NCBI GenBank assembly: GCA_021798415.1
Contig: JAJZGO010000041.1
Coordinates: forward strand, 1 to 12,471
Source: Thermoplasmata archaeon
GTDB taxonomy: Archaea; Thermoplasmatota; Thermoplasmata; Lutacidiplasmatales; UBA184
DNA: 12,471 bases
Direction: 5' to 3'
The notes under the pieces: model-generated
Told to the model about the DNA's origin: nothing
Seen by the model: the letters and a program-made list of their open reading frames with translations, nothing else
Database searches by the model: none
Shown: piece after piece, positions 1 to 7,326 of the stretch
Layout: the number at the start of each line of letters is the position of its first letter
Position numbering within the stretch: position 1 is the first letter of the stretch
Program-made: the position numbers and the translations under genes

Positions 1-734
1 GGCTGCTCGCGGAGGACCCGGCGTGGGGCGCGGCGATCGCGTCGCGCACCCGGCGCGCGGTGGGCGCGCCGACCGTCCTCGAGCTCCGCCGGGCCCGTGC
101 CTCGGCGCCGTACGCCGAGCCGGCGACGGAGAGAGCGTTCCTCCGGGCGCTCGCGCGGCGGCGGCTCGAGCAGGCGCTCCGGGACCCGGGAGAGGTCCTG
201 ACGACCCTCGCCCGCGAGGAGGAGCGGGTCGCGCGGGCCCTCGGCCGCGAGGAACGGGCGAGCGAGTCGCTCCTCGTCGTCCCCGGGTCCGCTCTCGCGG
301 ACCTCGAGGGGACGTGGTCGACCGCCCGCCGGGGCCTCTTCGCGCACCGCGATCACCTGCTCGAGCTCATCGAGCGCGAAGCCCGCGCGCTCGTACCGAA
401 CGTCTCGGCGCTCGTCGGCCCCCGCGTCGCGGCCCGCCTGGTCGCTGCGGCCGGAGGCGTCGAAGGGCTCGGGCGGATGCGAGCGTCACGGATCCAGCTC
501 CTCGGCTCTCGCCGCCGACCGTCCGCCGAACGCGGACCCCGCTACGGCGTCCTCTACGTCGCCGAACGGATGGCCGACGTGCCCCTCGGCCGGCGCGGTG
601 CCTACGCGCGGAGCCTGGCCGCGCTCACCGCGATCGCCGCGCGCGCCGACGCGACGACCCACCGCGACCTTGCGGCCCGGTTGGTCCCGCGACGCGACCG
701 CAGGGTCTCCGAGCTCCAGCGGAGGCGACGATGA
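1..734 (+). CDS. nop5: Nop5/Nop56-type C/D-box snoRNP scaffold protein, 5'-truncated by the window
   Basis: In archaea Nop5 bridges L7Ae-bound C/D guide RNA and the methyltransferase fibrillarin during 2'-O-methylation of rRNA and tRNA. The reading frame is open to the left edge (first full codon at base 3), so the N-terminal fibrillarin-binding part lies outside the window. A helical region at about 60-390 would be the coiled-coil segment. The Nop domain begins near base 396 with PNVSALVGP, followed by AARL, the small-residue turn, and RASRIQLLG ending near 509. The later stretch YGVLYVAERM and ARSLAALTAIAARAD also matches the family. The usual EKALFRHL-like stretch after the LG motif is missing or heavily altered, and the Lys-rich tail common in the family is absent. 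The TGA stop overlaps the fibrillarin ATG, so the two are translationally coupled. The family call is sure; the N-terminus is unseen. Confidence 0.92.
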   Translation, partial: LLAEDPAWGAAIASRTRRAVGAPTVLELRRARASAPYAEPATERAFLRALARRRLEQALRDPGEVLTTLAREEERVARALGREERASESLLVVPGSALADLEGTWSTARRGLFAHRDHLLELIEREARALVPNVSALVGPRVAARLVAAAGGVEGLGRMRASRIQLLGSRRRPSAERGPRYGVLYVAERMADVPLGRRGAYARSLAALTAIAARADATTHRDLAARLVPRRDRRVSELQRRRR

Positions 735-1501
735 GGCCCGGCCGCCGGATGCGTCCGAACCCGGCGAGCCCGCGACTCGTCCGGTCGCGCTCGGGCGAGC
801 GCTCCGAGCTCTGGACCGAGACGGTCGGCGCGCCGCCTCCCGTCTACGGGGAGCGGTGGACCGAGGCCGAAGGGCGGACGTACCGGCTCTTCGAGCCGGG
901 ACGCTCGAAGCTGAGCGCGGCGGTGCACCACGACTGGTCCGGCCCCCTCCCCGCGCCGGGCGAGCGATGGCTCTACCTCGGCGCGGCGAGCGGGACCACG
1001 GCCTCGCACGTCGCCGACCTGGTCGGGCCGGCGGGCCGCCTCTACGCGCTCGAGCGCAGCCCTCGGCCGTTCGCTCGCCTGCTAGCCCTCTCGGAGCGCT
1101 GGCCGAACCTTCTGCCGATCTTGTCCGACGCTCGCGAAGTGCGGTCGTATGCGGGCCTCGTCCCGCCGGTGGACGGGATCTACGCCGATGTGGCGCAACC
1201 GGACCAGCTCGAGATCGTCCGGGCGAACGCCGAGCTCTTCCTCCGGGGCCCGGGCGCGCAGGTCCTCGTCGCGCTCAAGACCGCGAGCATGGGCCGGGAA
1301 CGGCCTCCCGCGGAGCACCTCGCCCGGAGCGAGACGGCGTTCGAGCCGTTCTTCAACCTCGCGCCGTCGGTGAAGCTCGACCCGTTCCACCGGGCGCACT
1401 ATCTCGTCGGGGGACGGGCCGAACCCGCGCTCTTCGGAGGACGCGGAGCGGCGGACGTCACACCGCGGCCCGCGCGGCCCCGCGGGCGATCACGACCGTA
1501 A
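731..1501 (+). CDS. flpA: Fibrillarin-like rRNA/tRNA 2'-O-methyltransferase
   Basis: SAM-dependent methyltransferase of the C/D-box RNP, 256 residues, acting on the 2'-hydroxyl of guide-selected nucleotides. The SAM motif I LYLGAASGT is at residues 81-89, and the catalytic tetrad can be placed: K60 in EPGRSKL, D153 in IYADVAQP, K183 in LVALKTASM and H223 in HRAHYLVGG. The ATG start at 731 overlaps the nop5 stop in the four-base ATGA arrangement expected of this conserved gene pair. After the usual family end near residue 227 there is an extra Arg/Pro-rich tail of about 25 residues. Its last 44 bases lie over the 3' end of the convergent DRG gene. No separate promoter is seen; it is probably expressed with nop5. 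Confidence 0.95.
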   Translation: MRPGRRMRPNPASPRLVRSRSGERSELWTETVGAPPPVYGERWTEAEGRTYRLFEPGRSKLSAAVHHDWSGPLPAPGERWLYLGAASGTTASHVADLVGPAGRLYALERSPRPFARLLALSERWPNLLPILSDAREVRSYAGLVPPVDGIYADVAQPDQLEIVRANAELFLRGPGAQVLVALKTASMGRERPPAEHLARSETAFEPFFNLAPSVKLDPFHRAHYLVGGRAEPALFGGRGAADVTPRPARPRGRSRP

Positions 1502-2579
1502 CGACGTCCCCATCGGCGAGGACGTGGTCGCGTCCGACGGTCTGGCCCGGGAAGCGGGCGCTCTTACCCCAGACCTGGGCCGCCCGAAACGACCGGTCGA
1601 GGTCGCTCGGCAAGCGTCGGAGGAGCGCCTCCACGGTGTCGCCGTACCGGAGGATCACCGGCTCGTCCATGTCCGCGGGACGGCCGGGGGGCTTGAGGAA
1701 GACCCGGACGAACCGGAGCGCCGCGCCGACCCGATCGACCAGGACCTCGAGTCCCGTCTGGTGGCGCGCCGAGACGAAGATCGGCTGCGCCGGCTTCAAC
1801 TGCGCGATGAGCTTGGCTCGCTCCGTGGGCGTAAGCAGTTCGGCCTTGTTGACGGCGAGGAGCGCCGGTAGATAGACGCGGTTGCCGGCCAGCGCGTCGA
1901 TCAGCTGGTCGACCGTCGCGTCCTCCCGGAGCACGATCGACCCGTTGTGGAACCCGAACTCGCGCGCGATCTGCGCCGCCACCCCGCCCGCGAGGTGCGT
2001 CAGCCGGACGGTGCTCGAGACCGTGAGCCCGCCGCGGTCGGTCCGCTGGAGGACGATGCGCGGGGGCCGCTGGTTGATCCGGACCCCGGCGCCCTCGAGC
2101 TCGTTCTCGAGCGCCCGCTGGTTGGGGTGCTCGGGGTCGATCAGGAAGAGGACCAGGTCGACCGACCGGACGACGGAGAGGACCTCACGGCCCCGACCCC
2201 GACCCTTCGACGCCCCGGGAACGAGCCCGGGCATGTCGAGGATCTGGATCGACGCGCCGCCCCATCGCATCATGCCCGGGATGATCGAGACCGTCGTGAA
2301 GTCGTAGGCGCCGGTCTCGCTGTCGGCGGCGGTCAGGCGGTTGAGGAGGGTCGACTTCCCGACCGAGGGGTAGCCGACGAGGCCGACGGTCGCGTGACCG
2401 CTCTTGCGGACCCCGTAGCCGACCCCGCCCCCCCGGCTCTTCGCTCGGGCCTCGCGCTCGAGGCGGAGGACCGCGAGCTTGGCCTTGAGACGACCGATGT
2501 GCAATTGGGTGGCCTTGTTGTAGGAGGTGTTGCGGATCTCATCCTCGACCGCAACGATCTGTTCTTCGAGCGACGACAT
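1458..2579 (-). CDS. DRG/Rbg-family GTPase with C-terminal TGS domain
   Basis: A 373-residue translation-associated GTPase of the Obg-HflX/TRAFAC group. The eukaryotic homologues DRG1 and DRG2 bind ribosomes. In order: an N-terminal helical region (1-45), a basic Gly-rich segment (46-62), G1 GYPSVGKST (69-77), G2 around DFTT (93-96), G3 DMPG (115-118), G4 NKAE (244-247), G5 around SAR (270-272), and a TGS domain (about 292-365). The insert between G3 and G4 corresponds to the S5D2L-like insertion of DRGs. G4 is odd: family members normally have NKxD, but a GAA codon puts Glu at the base-reading position. The gene is monocistronic, divergent from the HerA-like ATPase and convergent with fibrillarin. 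A weak TATA-like element lies at 2614-2620 on the minus strand. ATG is the start, just upstream of the MSSLEEQI helix. Confidence 0.93.
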   Translation of the reverse strand: MSSLEEQIVAVEDEIRNTSYNKATQLHIGRLKAKLAVLRLEREARAKSRGGGVGYGVRKSGHATVGLVGYPSVGKSTLLNRLTAADSETGAYDFTTVSIIPGMMRWGGASIQILDMPGLVPGASKGRGRGREVLSVVRSVDLVLFLIDPEHPNQRALENELEGAGVRINQRPPRIVLQRTDRGGLTVSSTVRLTHLAGGVAAQIAREFGFHNGSIVLREDATVDQLIDALAGNRVYLPALLAVNKAELLTPTERAKLIAQLKPAQPIFVSARHQTGLEVLVDRVGAALRFVRVFLKPPGRPADMDEPVILRYGDTVEALLRRLPSDLDRSFRAAQVWGKSARFPGQTVGRDHVLADGDVVTVVIARGAARAAV

Positions 2580-2697
2580 CGGAGGGGACCGGCCGAACGT
2601 CCCGGGGCCTGTCGATTACTTGAGCCTGACGCGAGACCGCATTTCACCGCCCACGGGGCGCGCGAGGCTCCTAAGCTCCGCCTCGGTGGCGCACCGC
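2580..2697. promoter_or_regulatory. Divergent promoter gap between the DRG GTPase and the HerA-like ATPase
   Basis: This 118-base gap holds no gene. On the minus strand the element spanning 2614-2620 (AGTAATC as read) lies about 37 bases before the DRG start and could be its TATA box. On the plus strand CCTAAGCT near 2670-2677 lies about 25 bases before the GTG at 2698, the spacing for a leaderless transcript. Both elements are weak, so the assignments are tentative. Confidence 0.3.
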
Positions 2698-5121
2698 GTG
2701 TGGGGCGACGAAAGGTCCCGAACGGTCGGCGACGCCGACGTCGGTCGGTGGGCGTACCGTCCCCGGGCCCTCGCGACCTATCGGGCCGACGAGGCGCTCG
2801 CCTTCCGGGCGCGTCTCGCGTCCGCCGTGAGGGCGGGCCACGGCCTCGACGTGGCGTTCGGCATCCGCCTCGAGGGCAGCAGCGAGCCGGCCCTCTACCT
2901 CAAGACCCGCGGGCGCGACGCCCGTCGATGGGCGGACCGGGTGTTCGTCCGAGCGTACGGGGAGGACCGATGGCAGCGGGCGGCGCCGGCCCCGTCGGCC
3001 GTTCCTCCCACGGCGTGGTGGGGCCGTCGGATCCGCCCCTGGCCGGCCACCCTCCACTCTCCGGCGGAGGCCGCGTCGCTCATGGACCTCTTCACGCTCA
3101 CATTCACGTCGGTGCGCCCGGCGACCGTGCTCGAAGCGGGATTCGCGCCCGTGCCGGTCCCCCGCTCCTCCTGGTGGGAATCCACGCCCCCGACGACCGG
3201 CGTTCTCCCGGCCGGCCACCGGCCCCCGCCTCCGGGTCGAGGAACCGTGGGGGTCTCGCCGGCGTTCGCCGCACCGGCTCCGATCGCGAGACCTCTGTTC
3301 TGGACCGCCCGGGTCGCCCTCTTCGAGGAGCCGGCGAACGGACGCCCGACCGCCCACCTCCCCGAGGTCGCGCGAGCTCTCGAGCGCGCGTCGCGGGGGG
3401 CGGCCGGCGGGGGCCTCCGGTTCCGGGGGCCGCTCCGCCTTGCGCCGTGGGGGCCGACCCGCTTCGTCGTTTCCGAAGAGGAACTGCTCGCCCTCCTGCC
3501 GGGTCCCGATGCGTCGGGCGCCGGGGCCCGCGCGGGCGACGTCCGGAGCGTCACCACCCTCCCGGTCGGGCGCACCGCCTCGGGCCGGGTCGTCGGCCCG
3601 CCGATCGAGCGCGACCAGGGCCGGCACCTGGTGGTCCTGGGGGAGACGGGGATGGGAAAGAGCTCGCTACTGGTCGCGCTCTCGCGCCGAGTCAGCGAGC
3701 GGAACGGCCTCCTGCTGCTCGACCCTCTCGGCGAAACGGCCCGGGCCTTCGAGGAGGAGCTCGACGTCGCCGCCCTCGGGCGGACGATCCGCATCTCGCC
3801 CGAGCGCTCTCGGGTGGGGGTGAACGCCCTCGAGGGGGTGGGCCTCGACCCCGAGGAGGACCCGGTGCGCGCCGAACGGCGTCTCAACGACCTGGTCTTC
3901 GCGCTGCGACGCGTCCGAGCGGGTCGGTACACCGACTCCGGCTTCTGGGGGCCGCGTCTCGAGGAGATGCTCTACCGCGCGCTGCGCGCCGCGGCCGCCT
4001 GGCCGAACGGCACGCTCGTCGACGCGCACACGCTGCTCGCGACCGGTGCGCGGCTCCACCGCGAGGTCCCGCCTCGGGCGTCCCCCGTCCTGCGCGAGCT
4101 CGCCGACCGGGTACGGGAGCGGCCCGAGGACGGCGAGGGCGCGCGGCGGCTCCTGAACGAGGTCGTCCGGAGCCCGGTGCTGGAACGGATGCTCTGCGCC
4201 CGGGACCCGGACCTCGCGACCCGCGACCTGGTCGTCCCGAACCGTATCGTCATCGTCTCGGGCGACGCGGCCCGGATCGGCGAATCGAATGCGCGGTACC
4301 TCCTCTCCGTTTACCTCGCGCTGCTCTGGTCCGAGCTCCTCGCGCGCCCGCCGGGCCCGAAGACGTTCGTCGTGCTGGACGAGGCGCAGTGGTTCTCCCA
4401 CGAGAGCCTCGCCGAGATGCTTCGGCTGGGCCGGCGGGCGAACGTGCACGTCGTTCTCGCCACCCAGGCGCTCGCGTCGCTTCCGCCCGCCGTCGCGCAG
4501 GCGGTCTGGACGAACGTCGCCGACTTCGTCGCCTTCCGCGGCTCTCCCGAAGAGGCTCGGGAGCTCGGGCGGATGAGCCGGGCGGTCTCGCCCGAGGCGG
4601 TCGTGGCCCTGCCGCGCGGGCACGCGGTCGTTCTGCTCGGCAAGGGGGAATCGGTCGCGTGGGTGCGCACGACGCGGCTCCCCCCGCGCGGGCCGTCGCC
4701 GGCCCCGGGCGCCGCACCGCGGCGCGACCCGACCCCCGATGAGCCGAGCCGCCCGAAGAGCGCGTCCGAGGAGACCGACCCGCGGGGACCTGCGGACCCG
4801 CCACCGGGCGGGCCTCCCGCCCGACCGACCCCCCCCGGTTTCGAGGAGGTCCTCCGGGCGATCGAGAACTTCGCCAACGCCGCCGGGGACGGTCCGACCG
4901 TCCGCGTCCCGCTCGACGCGTTGCGCGCCGCGCTCGACCCGAGCGGTCGGGCCGTACGCGCCGCGGGGACCCGGCTCGGACGGGCCGGCGCGATCGTCGC
5001 GACGGATCGAACCCCGAACGGGCCCGAGTGGGTGCTCCGGCGGGACCGCCTGCCCACCGCGGGCGAACGGGCACCCCGAGACGGGCGGCCGGGGACTTCG
5101 GATTCGACACAACCCTCTTAG
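2698..5121 (+). CDS. HerA/VirB4/VirD4-like P-loop ATPase with C-terminal extension
   Basis: An 807-residue ATPase of the FtsK-HerA superfamily, which pump DNA or proteins as hexameric rings. Residues 1-300 are poorly conserved. Walker A GETGMGKSS covers residues 315-323 (K321). LLLDPLGE follows where HerA/DUF87 proteins have DPHGD, and FWGPRLEEML resembles a signature of conjugation-type DUF87 ATPases. Walker B FVVLDEAQ ends at D561-E562, and motif-III Gln is Q590 in LATQALASLP. After about residue 660 comes a Pro-rich linker, then a C-terminal domain of about 90 residues (714-800) that could be winged-helix. No membrane segment is evident. GTG at 2698 was chosen because it follows the DRG start and a GGTGG; GTG at 2686 is possible, while the ATG at 2527 lies inside DRG. 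It sits 23 bases before the KaiC-like genes, suggesting joint function. Substrate is unknown; HerA-NurA repair is less likely since no nurA is present. Confidence 0.82.
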   Translation: MWGDERSRTVGDADVGRWAYRPRALATYRADEALAFRARLASAVRAGHGLDVAFGIRLEGSSEPALYLKTRGRDARRWADRVFVRAYGEDRWQRAAPAPSAVPPTAWWGRRIRPWPATLHSPAEAASLMDLFTLTFTSVRPATVLEAGFAPVPVPRSSWWESTPPTTGVLPAGHRPPPPGRGTVGVSPAFAAPAPIARPLFWTARVALFEEPANGRPTAHLPEVARALERASRGAAGGGLRFRGPLRLAPWGPTRFVVSEEELLALLPGPDASGAGARAGDVRSVTTLPVGRTASGRVVGPPIERDQGRHLVVLGETGMGKSSLLVALSRRVSERNGLLLLDPLGETARAFEEELDVAALGRTIRISPERSRVGVNALEGVGLDPEEDPVRAERRLNDLVFALRRVRAGRYTDSGFWGPRLEEMLYRALRAAAAWPNGTLVDAHTLLATGARLHREVPPRASPVLRELADRVRERPEDGEGARRLLNEVVRSPVLERMLCARDPDLATRDLVVPNRIVIVSGDAARIGESNARYLLSVYLALLWSELLARPPGPKTFVVLDEAQWFSHESLAEMLRLGRRANVHVVLATQALASLPPAVAQAVWTNVADFVAFRGSPEEARELGRMSRAVSPEAVVALPRGHAVVLLGKGESVAWVRTTRLPPRGPSPAPGAAPRRDPTPDEPSRPKSASEETDPRGPADPPPGGPPARPTPPGFEEVLRAIENFANAAGDGPTVRVPLDALRAALDPSGRAVRAAGTRLGRAGAIVATDRTPNGPEWVLRRDRLPTAGERAPRDGRPGTSDSTQPS

Positions 5122-5122
5122 G
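5114..5122 (+). promoter_or_regulatory. Possible TATA element for the KaiC-like genes
   Basis: CCTCTTAGG spans the stop codon of the HerA-like gene and is centred about 27 bases before the ATG at 5145. That is the spacing expected for a leaderless archaeal transcript. The match to a TATA box is weak; read-through from the upstream gene is equally possible. Confidence 0.25.
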
Positions 5123-5144
5123 GACGGAACGGCTCGTTCTACCG

Positions 5145-5951
5145 ATGAGCTCCGGTTCTCCGCCGCCGCCGTCCGAAACCCTCGCCCCGTCGGGGCTCAT
5201 GGGCCCCTCGCTCCAGCTCGAGCGGTGCGCGACGGGGATCGAGGGTCTCGACAACATCCTCGGCGGGGGGATCCCGCGCGGCAACATGGTCCTCGTGGCG
5301 GGGAGCGTCGGTACCGGCAAGACGACGCTCTCGCTCGAGTTCCTCGTCCGGGGCGCCGAGCGGGGAGAGAGGTCCCTCTTCATCTCGGTCACCGAGGCGT
5401 CGGCGAAGCTGATCCAGAACCTCTCGACGTTCGAGTTCTTCCGGACCGAGCTCGTCGACCAGGGGTCGCTCGTCTTCGTCGACCTTCCCGTGATCTACGA
5501 ACGGCTCGGGCTCAGCAACGAGGAGCTCAACGCCGAGGAGATCGGGATCCTGATCCGCACGATCCGCGACCTCGTCCGGACGCTCGGGGTTCGCCGGCTC
5601 GTCCTCGACAGCCTCACATCCGTCTGTTACCGGATCCACAAGGAGGAGCAGATCCGCGACTTCATGCTCCGCCTCGGCGAGGAGTTGAAGGAGGCCGGGT
5701 GCACGTCGGTCCTCGTCTCCGAGATCGGGCCGAACCCCGGCCGCTACTCTCTCCACGGCGTGGAGGAGGCGATCGTCGACGGGGTCATCCTGCTCTGGAA
5801 CGCCCGGCGGATGGGCGACATCTTGCGGGTCGTGCAGGTCGTGAAGATGCGAGGCGCCGCGCACTCGCGCGCCCAGTACGTCATGGAGCTCACCCCCATC
5901 GGGATCCTCATGGCCCCGCACTTGAAGGGCGGCCGGGAAGGAGGGGCGTAG
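5145..5951 (+). CDS. KaiC-like RecA-superfamily ATPase, single domain, intact P-loop
   Basis: A 268-residue single-domain KaiC/RadA-like ATPase. Features in order: a Pro/Ser-rich N-terminus (1-22), the family entry motif TGIEGLDNILGGGIPRG (30-46), Walker A GSVGTGKT (53-60, K59), a Glu at 84 in FISVTEAS near the catalytic Glu position, Walker B RRLVLDSLT with D155, CTSVLVSE (186-193), and the C-terminal KMRGAAHSRAQYVMEL plus GI signature (234-253). Family members hydrolyse ATP as hexamers and act as signalling switches, for example in the circadian clock and as ArlH in the archaellum motor. This is the only member of the local trio with a complete nucleotide site. ATG at 5145 gives the usual short N-terminus. 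The next gene starts 2 bases after its stop, so translational coupling is likely. No kaiA, kaiB or archaellum genes are in view. Confidence 0.9.
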   Translation: MSSGSPPPPSETLAPSGLMGPSLQLERCATGIEGLDNILGGGIPRGNMVLVAGSVGTGKTTLSLEFLVRGAERGERSLFISVTEASAKLIQNLSTFEFFRTELVDQGSLVFVDLPVIYERLGLSNEELNAEEIGILIRTIRDLVRTLGVRRLVLDSLTSVCYRIHKEEQIRDFMLRLGEELKEAGCTSVLVSEIGPNPGRYSLHGVEEAIVDGVILLWNARRMGDILRVVQVVKMRGAAHSRAQYVMELTPIGILMAPHLKGGREGGA

Positions 5952-5953
5952 GA

Positions 5954-6538
5954 GTGCCCCCCGTCGACATCGGCGACCGACTGCGCTCGCTGCCGGGAGG
6001 CAGCGCGGTCGCCCTGAAGCTCGACCCCCGGGAATACGCGGACCACTACTTCGCCGTCCTCAACGCCACGTTGCGCGACGTCGGCAGCGAGACGAACGCG
6101 CACACGGTCTACGTCGCGGTCACGAGCCCGGCGGCGTTCGTCTGGACCCTCGCCCAGGCGCTCGACGTGCCGAGGGAGCGGATCTCGTTCGTCGACGCGA
6201 TCAGCCACATCATGATGAACTACTCGAACCCGCTCGAGAACGCCACGTACGTGGACAGCCCGCGCGCGCTCGAGGAGATCATGCTGCGGGTCGAGTACCT
6301 CTTGCGGAAGTTCCCGCACCCGCGGTCGATCGTCGTCATCGACAGCGTAAACTCCCTCGCGATCCACAACCCGCCCGAGCTCCTCTCCGAGTTCTTCCAC
6401 ATCCTCCTGAACAATCTGAAGAGCCGCTCGGTCCTCACGCTCGTCCTCGAGACCTCGGACGAGGAGCAGTCGGGCGTCGAGCAGATGCTCAATCTGGTCG
6501 TCGACGAGACGATCGACGTCGCGCGGGCGGGACGGTAG
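5954..6538 (+). CDS. RecA/KaiC-fold protein lacking a P-loop
   Basis: A 194-residue protein that reads like a reduced KaiC core. After an N-terminal strand (VALKLDPREY) there is TVYVAVTSPAAFVWTLAQAL (51-70) where KaiC proteins have the strand after Walker A. A Walker-B-like strand SIVVIDSVNSL follows with D130, then a helix and strand (SVLTLVLETSDE) and a final LVVDETIDVA. No GxxGxGK[ST] occurs anywhere, so ATP hydrolysis is unlikely. The GTG start at 5954 follows the KaiC stop by 2 bases, with GGAGG just upstream. Haloarchaea and other archaea have similarly reduced RAD55-like proteins of unknown role, to which this may belong. I infer a partner or regulator of the active KaiC-like protein encoded just before it. 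The fold assignment rests on motif order and context, not on strong identity. Confidence 0.75.
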   Translation: MPPVDIGDRLRSLPGGSAVALKLDPREYADHYFAVLNATLRDVGSETNAHTVYVAVTSPAAFVWTLAQALDVPRERISFVDAISHIMMNYSNPLENATYVDSPRALEEIMLRVEYLLRKFPHPRSIVVIDSVNSLAIHNPPELLSEFFHILLNNLKSRSVLTLVLETSDEEQSGVEQMLNLVVDETIDVARAGR

Positions 6539-6540
6539 GC

Positions 6541-7305
6541 GTGGTCGAATCCCGGGCCGTTCTCGGCATCCCCGAGTTCGACGACCGCGTCGGGACGGCC
6601 CTTCCTCCGGGATGGCTCGCGCTGCTCACCGGCCACTCGGGGTCGGGGGCGCCGCTCCTCGCGAAACAGTTCGCCCACGCGGGCGTCGGGACCGTGCCGG
6701 TCCTGTTCTACACCACGTACGAGCGGACCGAGGACGTGCGCAAGGCGTTCGACGACTTCGGCTGGGATCCCGCGTCCGTGAAGATCGTCAACCTCGCGGA
6801 CGAGTACTACGAGCGGGTGCTCGTCCACGGCCTCGAGGTCGCCCGCGCGCGCGAGGTGGGTCTCTCGCTCGACCAGCTCGTCGACGGGGCTCCGAAAGGG
6901 ACGGCCGGCCGCTCGTTCAGCCTCACGAATCGGATGCTGAGCGACCTCGCCGTCATCGACAGCCCCTTCCGGCTCGTGGTCGACTCGGTCGACTTCTTCT
7001 TCGAGGTCCTCGCCCCGCACGACGTCACGACCGTCGCGCGCCAGATCCGCCACCGCTGCCAGACGATCGGAGGGCAGGCGCTCCTGACCGCGCACTCGAT
7101 CGCCCAGGACCGGTCGGTCTTCGGCCTCCTTCAGGACCTCGCCGACCTCGTCCTCGAGCTACGGCCGGAGCCGAAGGTCGACCACTACGAGCACACGCTC
7201 CTCCTCGAGAAGGTCGGCAATCGCCCCGACCTCACGCGGATCTACCGGGCCGAGGTGGGCGAGACGGGCTGGTACCTCTCCGACCCCGGCACCCCGCGGG
7301 GATAG
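6541..7305 (+). CDS. KaiC-like protein with degenerate P-loop
   Basis: A 254-residue KaiC/RAD55-like protein. It begins with the family-type segment LGIPEFDDRVGTALPPGW, followed by LALLTGHSGSGAPLLAKQF (27-43 region). The P-loop glycines are kept, but the essential Lys is Ala37 and the following Ser/Thr is Pro38. The strand and turn FYTTYERTEDV (56-66) match the usual KaiC position of the catalytic Glu. Walker B is FRLVVDSVDFF with D148, and the C-terminal half has QALLTAHS, DLVLEL and HTLLLEKV in family order. Nucleotide hydrolysis is unlikely; weak binding cannot be excluded. GTG at 6541 comes 2 bases after the preceding stop. It ends 68 bases before the next gene, which has its own promoter, so it probably closes the operon. 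Function is unknown; a regulatory subunit of a mixed KaiC ring is my inference. Confidence 0.83.
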   Translation: MVESRAVLGIPEFDDRVGTALPPGWLALLTGHSGSGAPLLAKQFAHAGVGTVPVLFYTTYERTEDVRKAFDDFGWDPASVKIVNLADEYYERVLVHGLEVARAREVGLSLDQLVDGAPKGTAGRSFSLTNRMLSDLAVIDSPFRLVVDSVDFFFEVLAPHDVTTVARQIRHRCQTIGGQALLTAHSIAQDRSVFGLLQDLADLVLELRPEPKVDHYEHTLLLEKVGNRPDLTRIYRAEVGETGWYLSDPGTPRG

Positions 7306-7326
7306 CCGGTGGGTTCGCGGTAAGCA

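Noticed and set aside
731..1501. Extension of fibrillarin to the open frame start at base 23
   Set aside because: Codons before 731 lie in the wrong frame of nop5 and encode Arg/Pro-rich noise; the ATGA overlap at 731 is the natural start.
2527..2697. Upstream ATG start for the HerA-like ATPase
   Set aside because: It would lie inside the 5' end of the divergent DRG gene and cross its promoter; the added residues have no family likeness.
1947..4742. Very long plus-strand open frame of 931 codons
   Set aside because: It is antisense to DRG and shifted relative to the HerA-like ATPase, whose frame carries clear Walker motifs; this one is Arg/Gly/Pro-rich and featureless.
3667..5112. Minus-strand open frame of 481 codons
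   Set aside because: It lies wholly antisense to the ATPase core with no recognisable motif; a GC-driven shadow.
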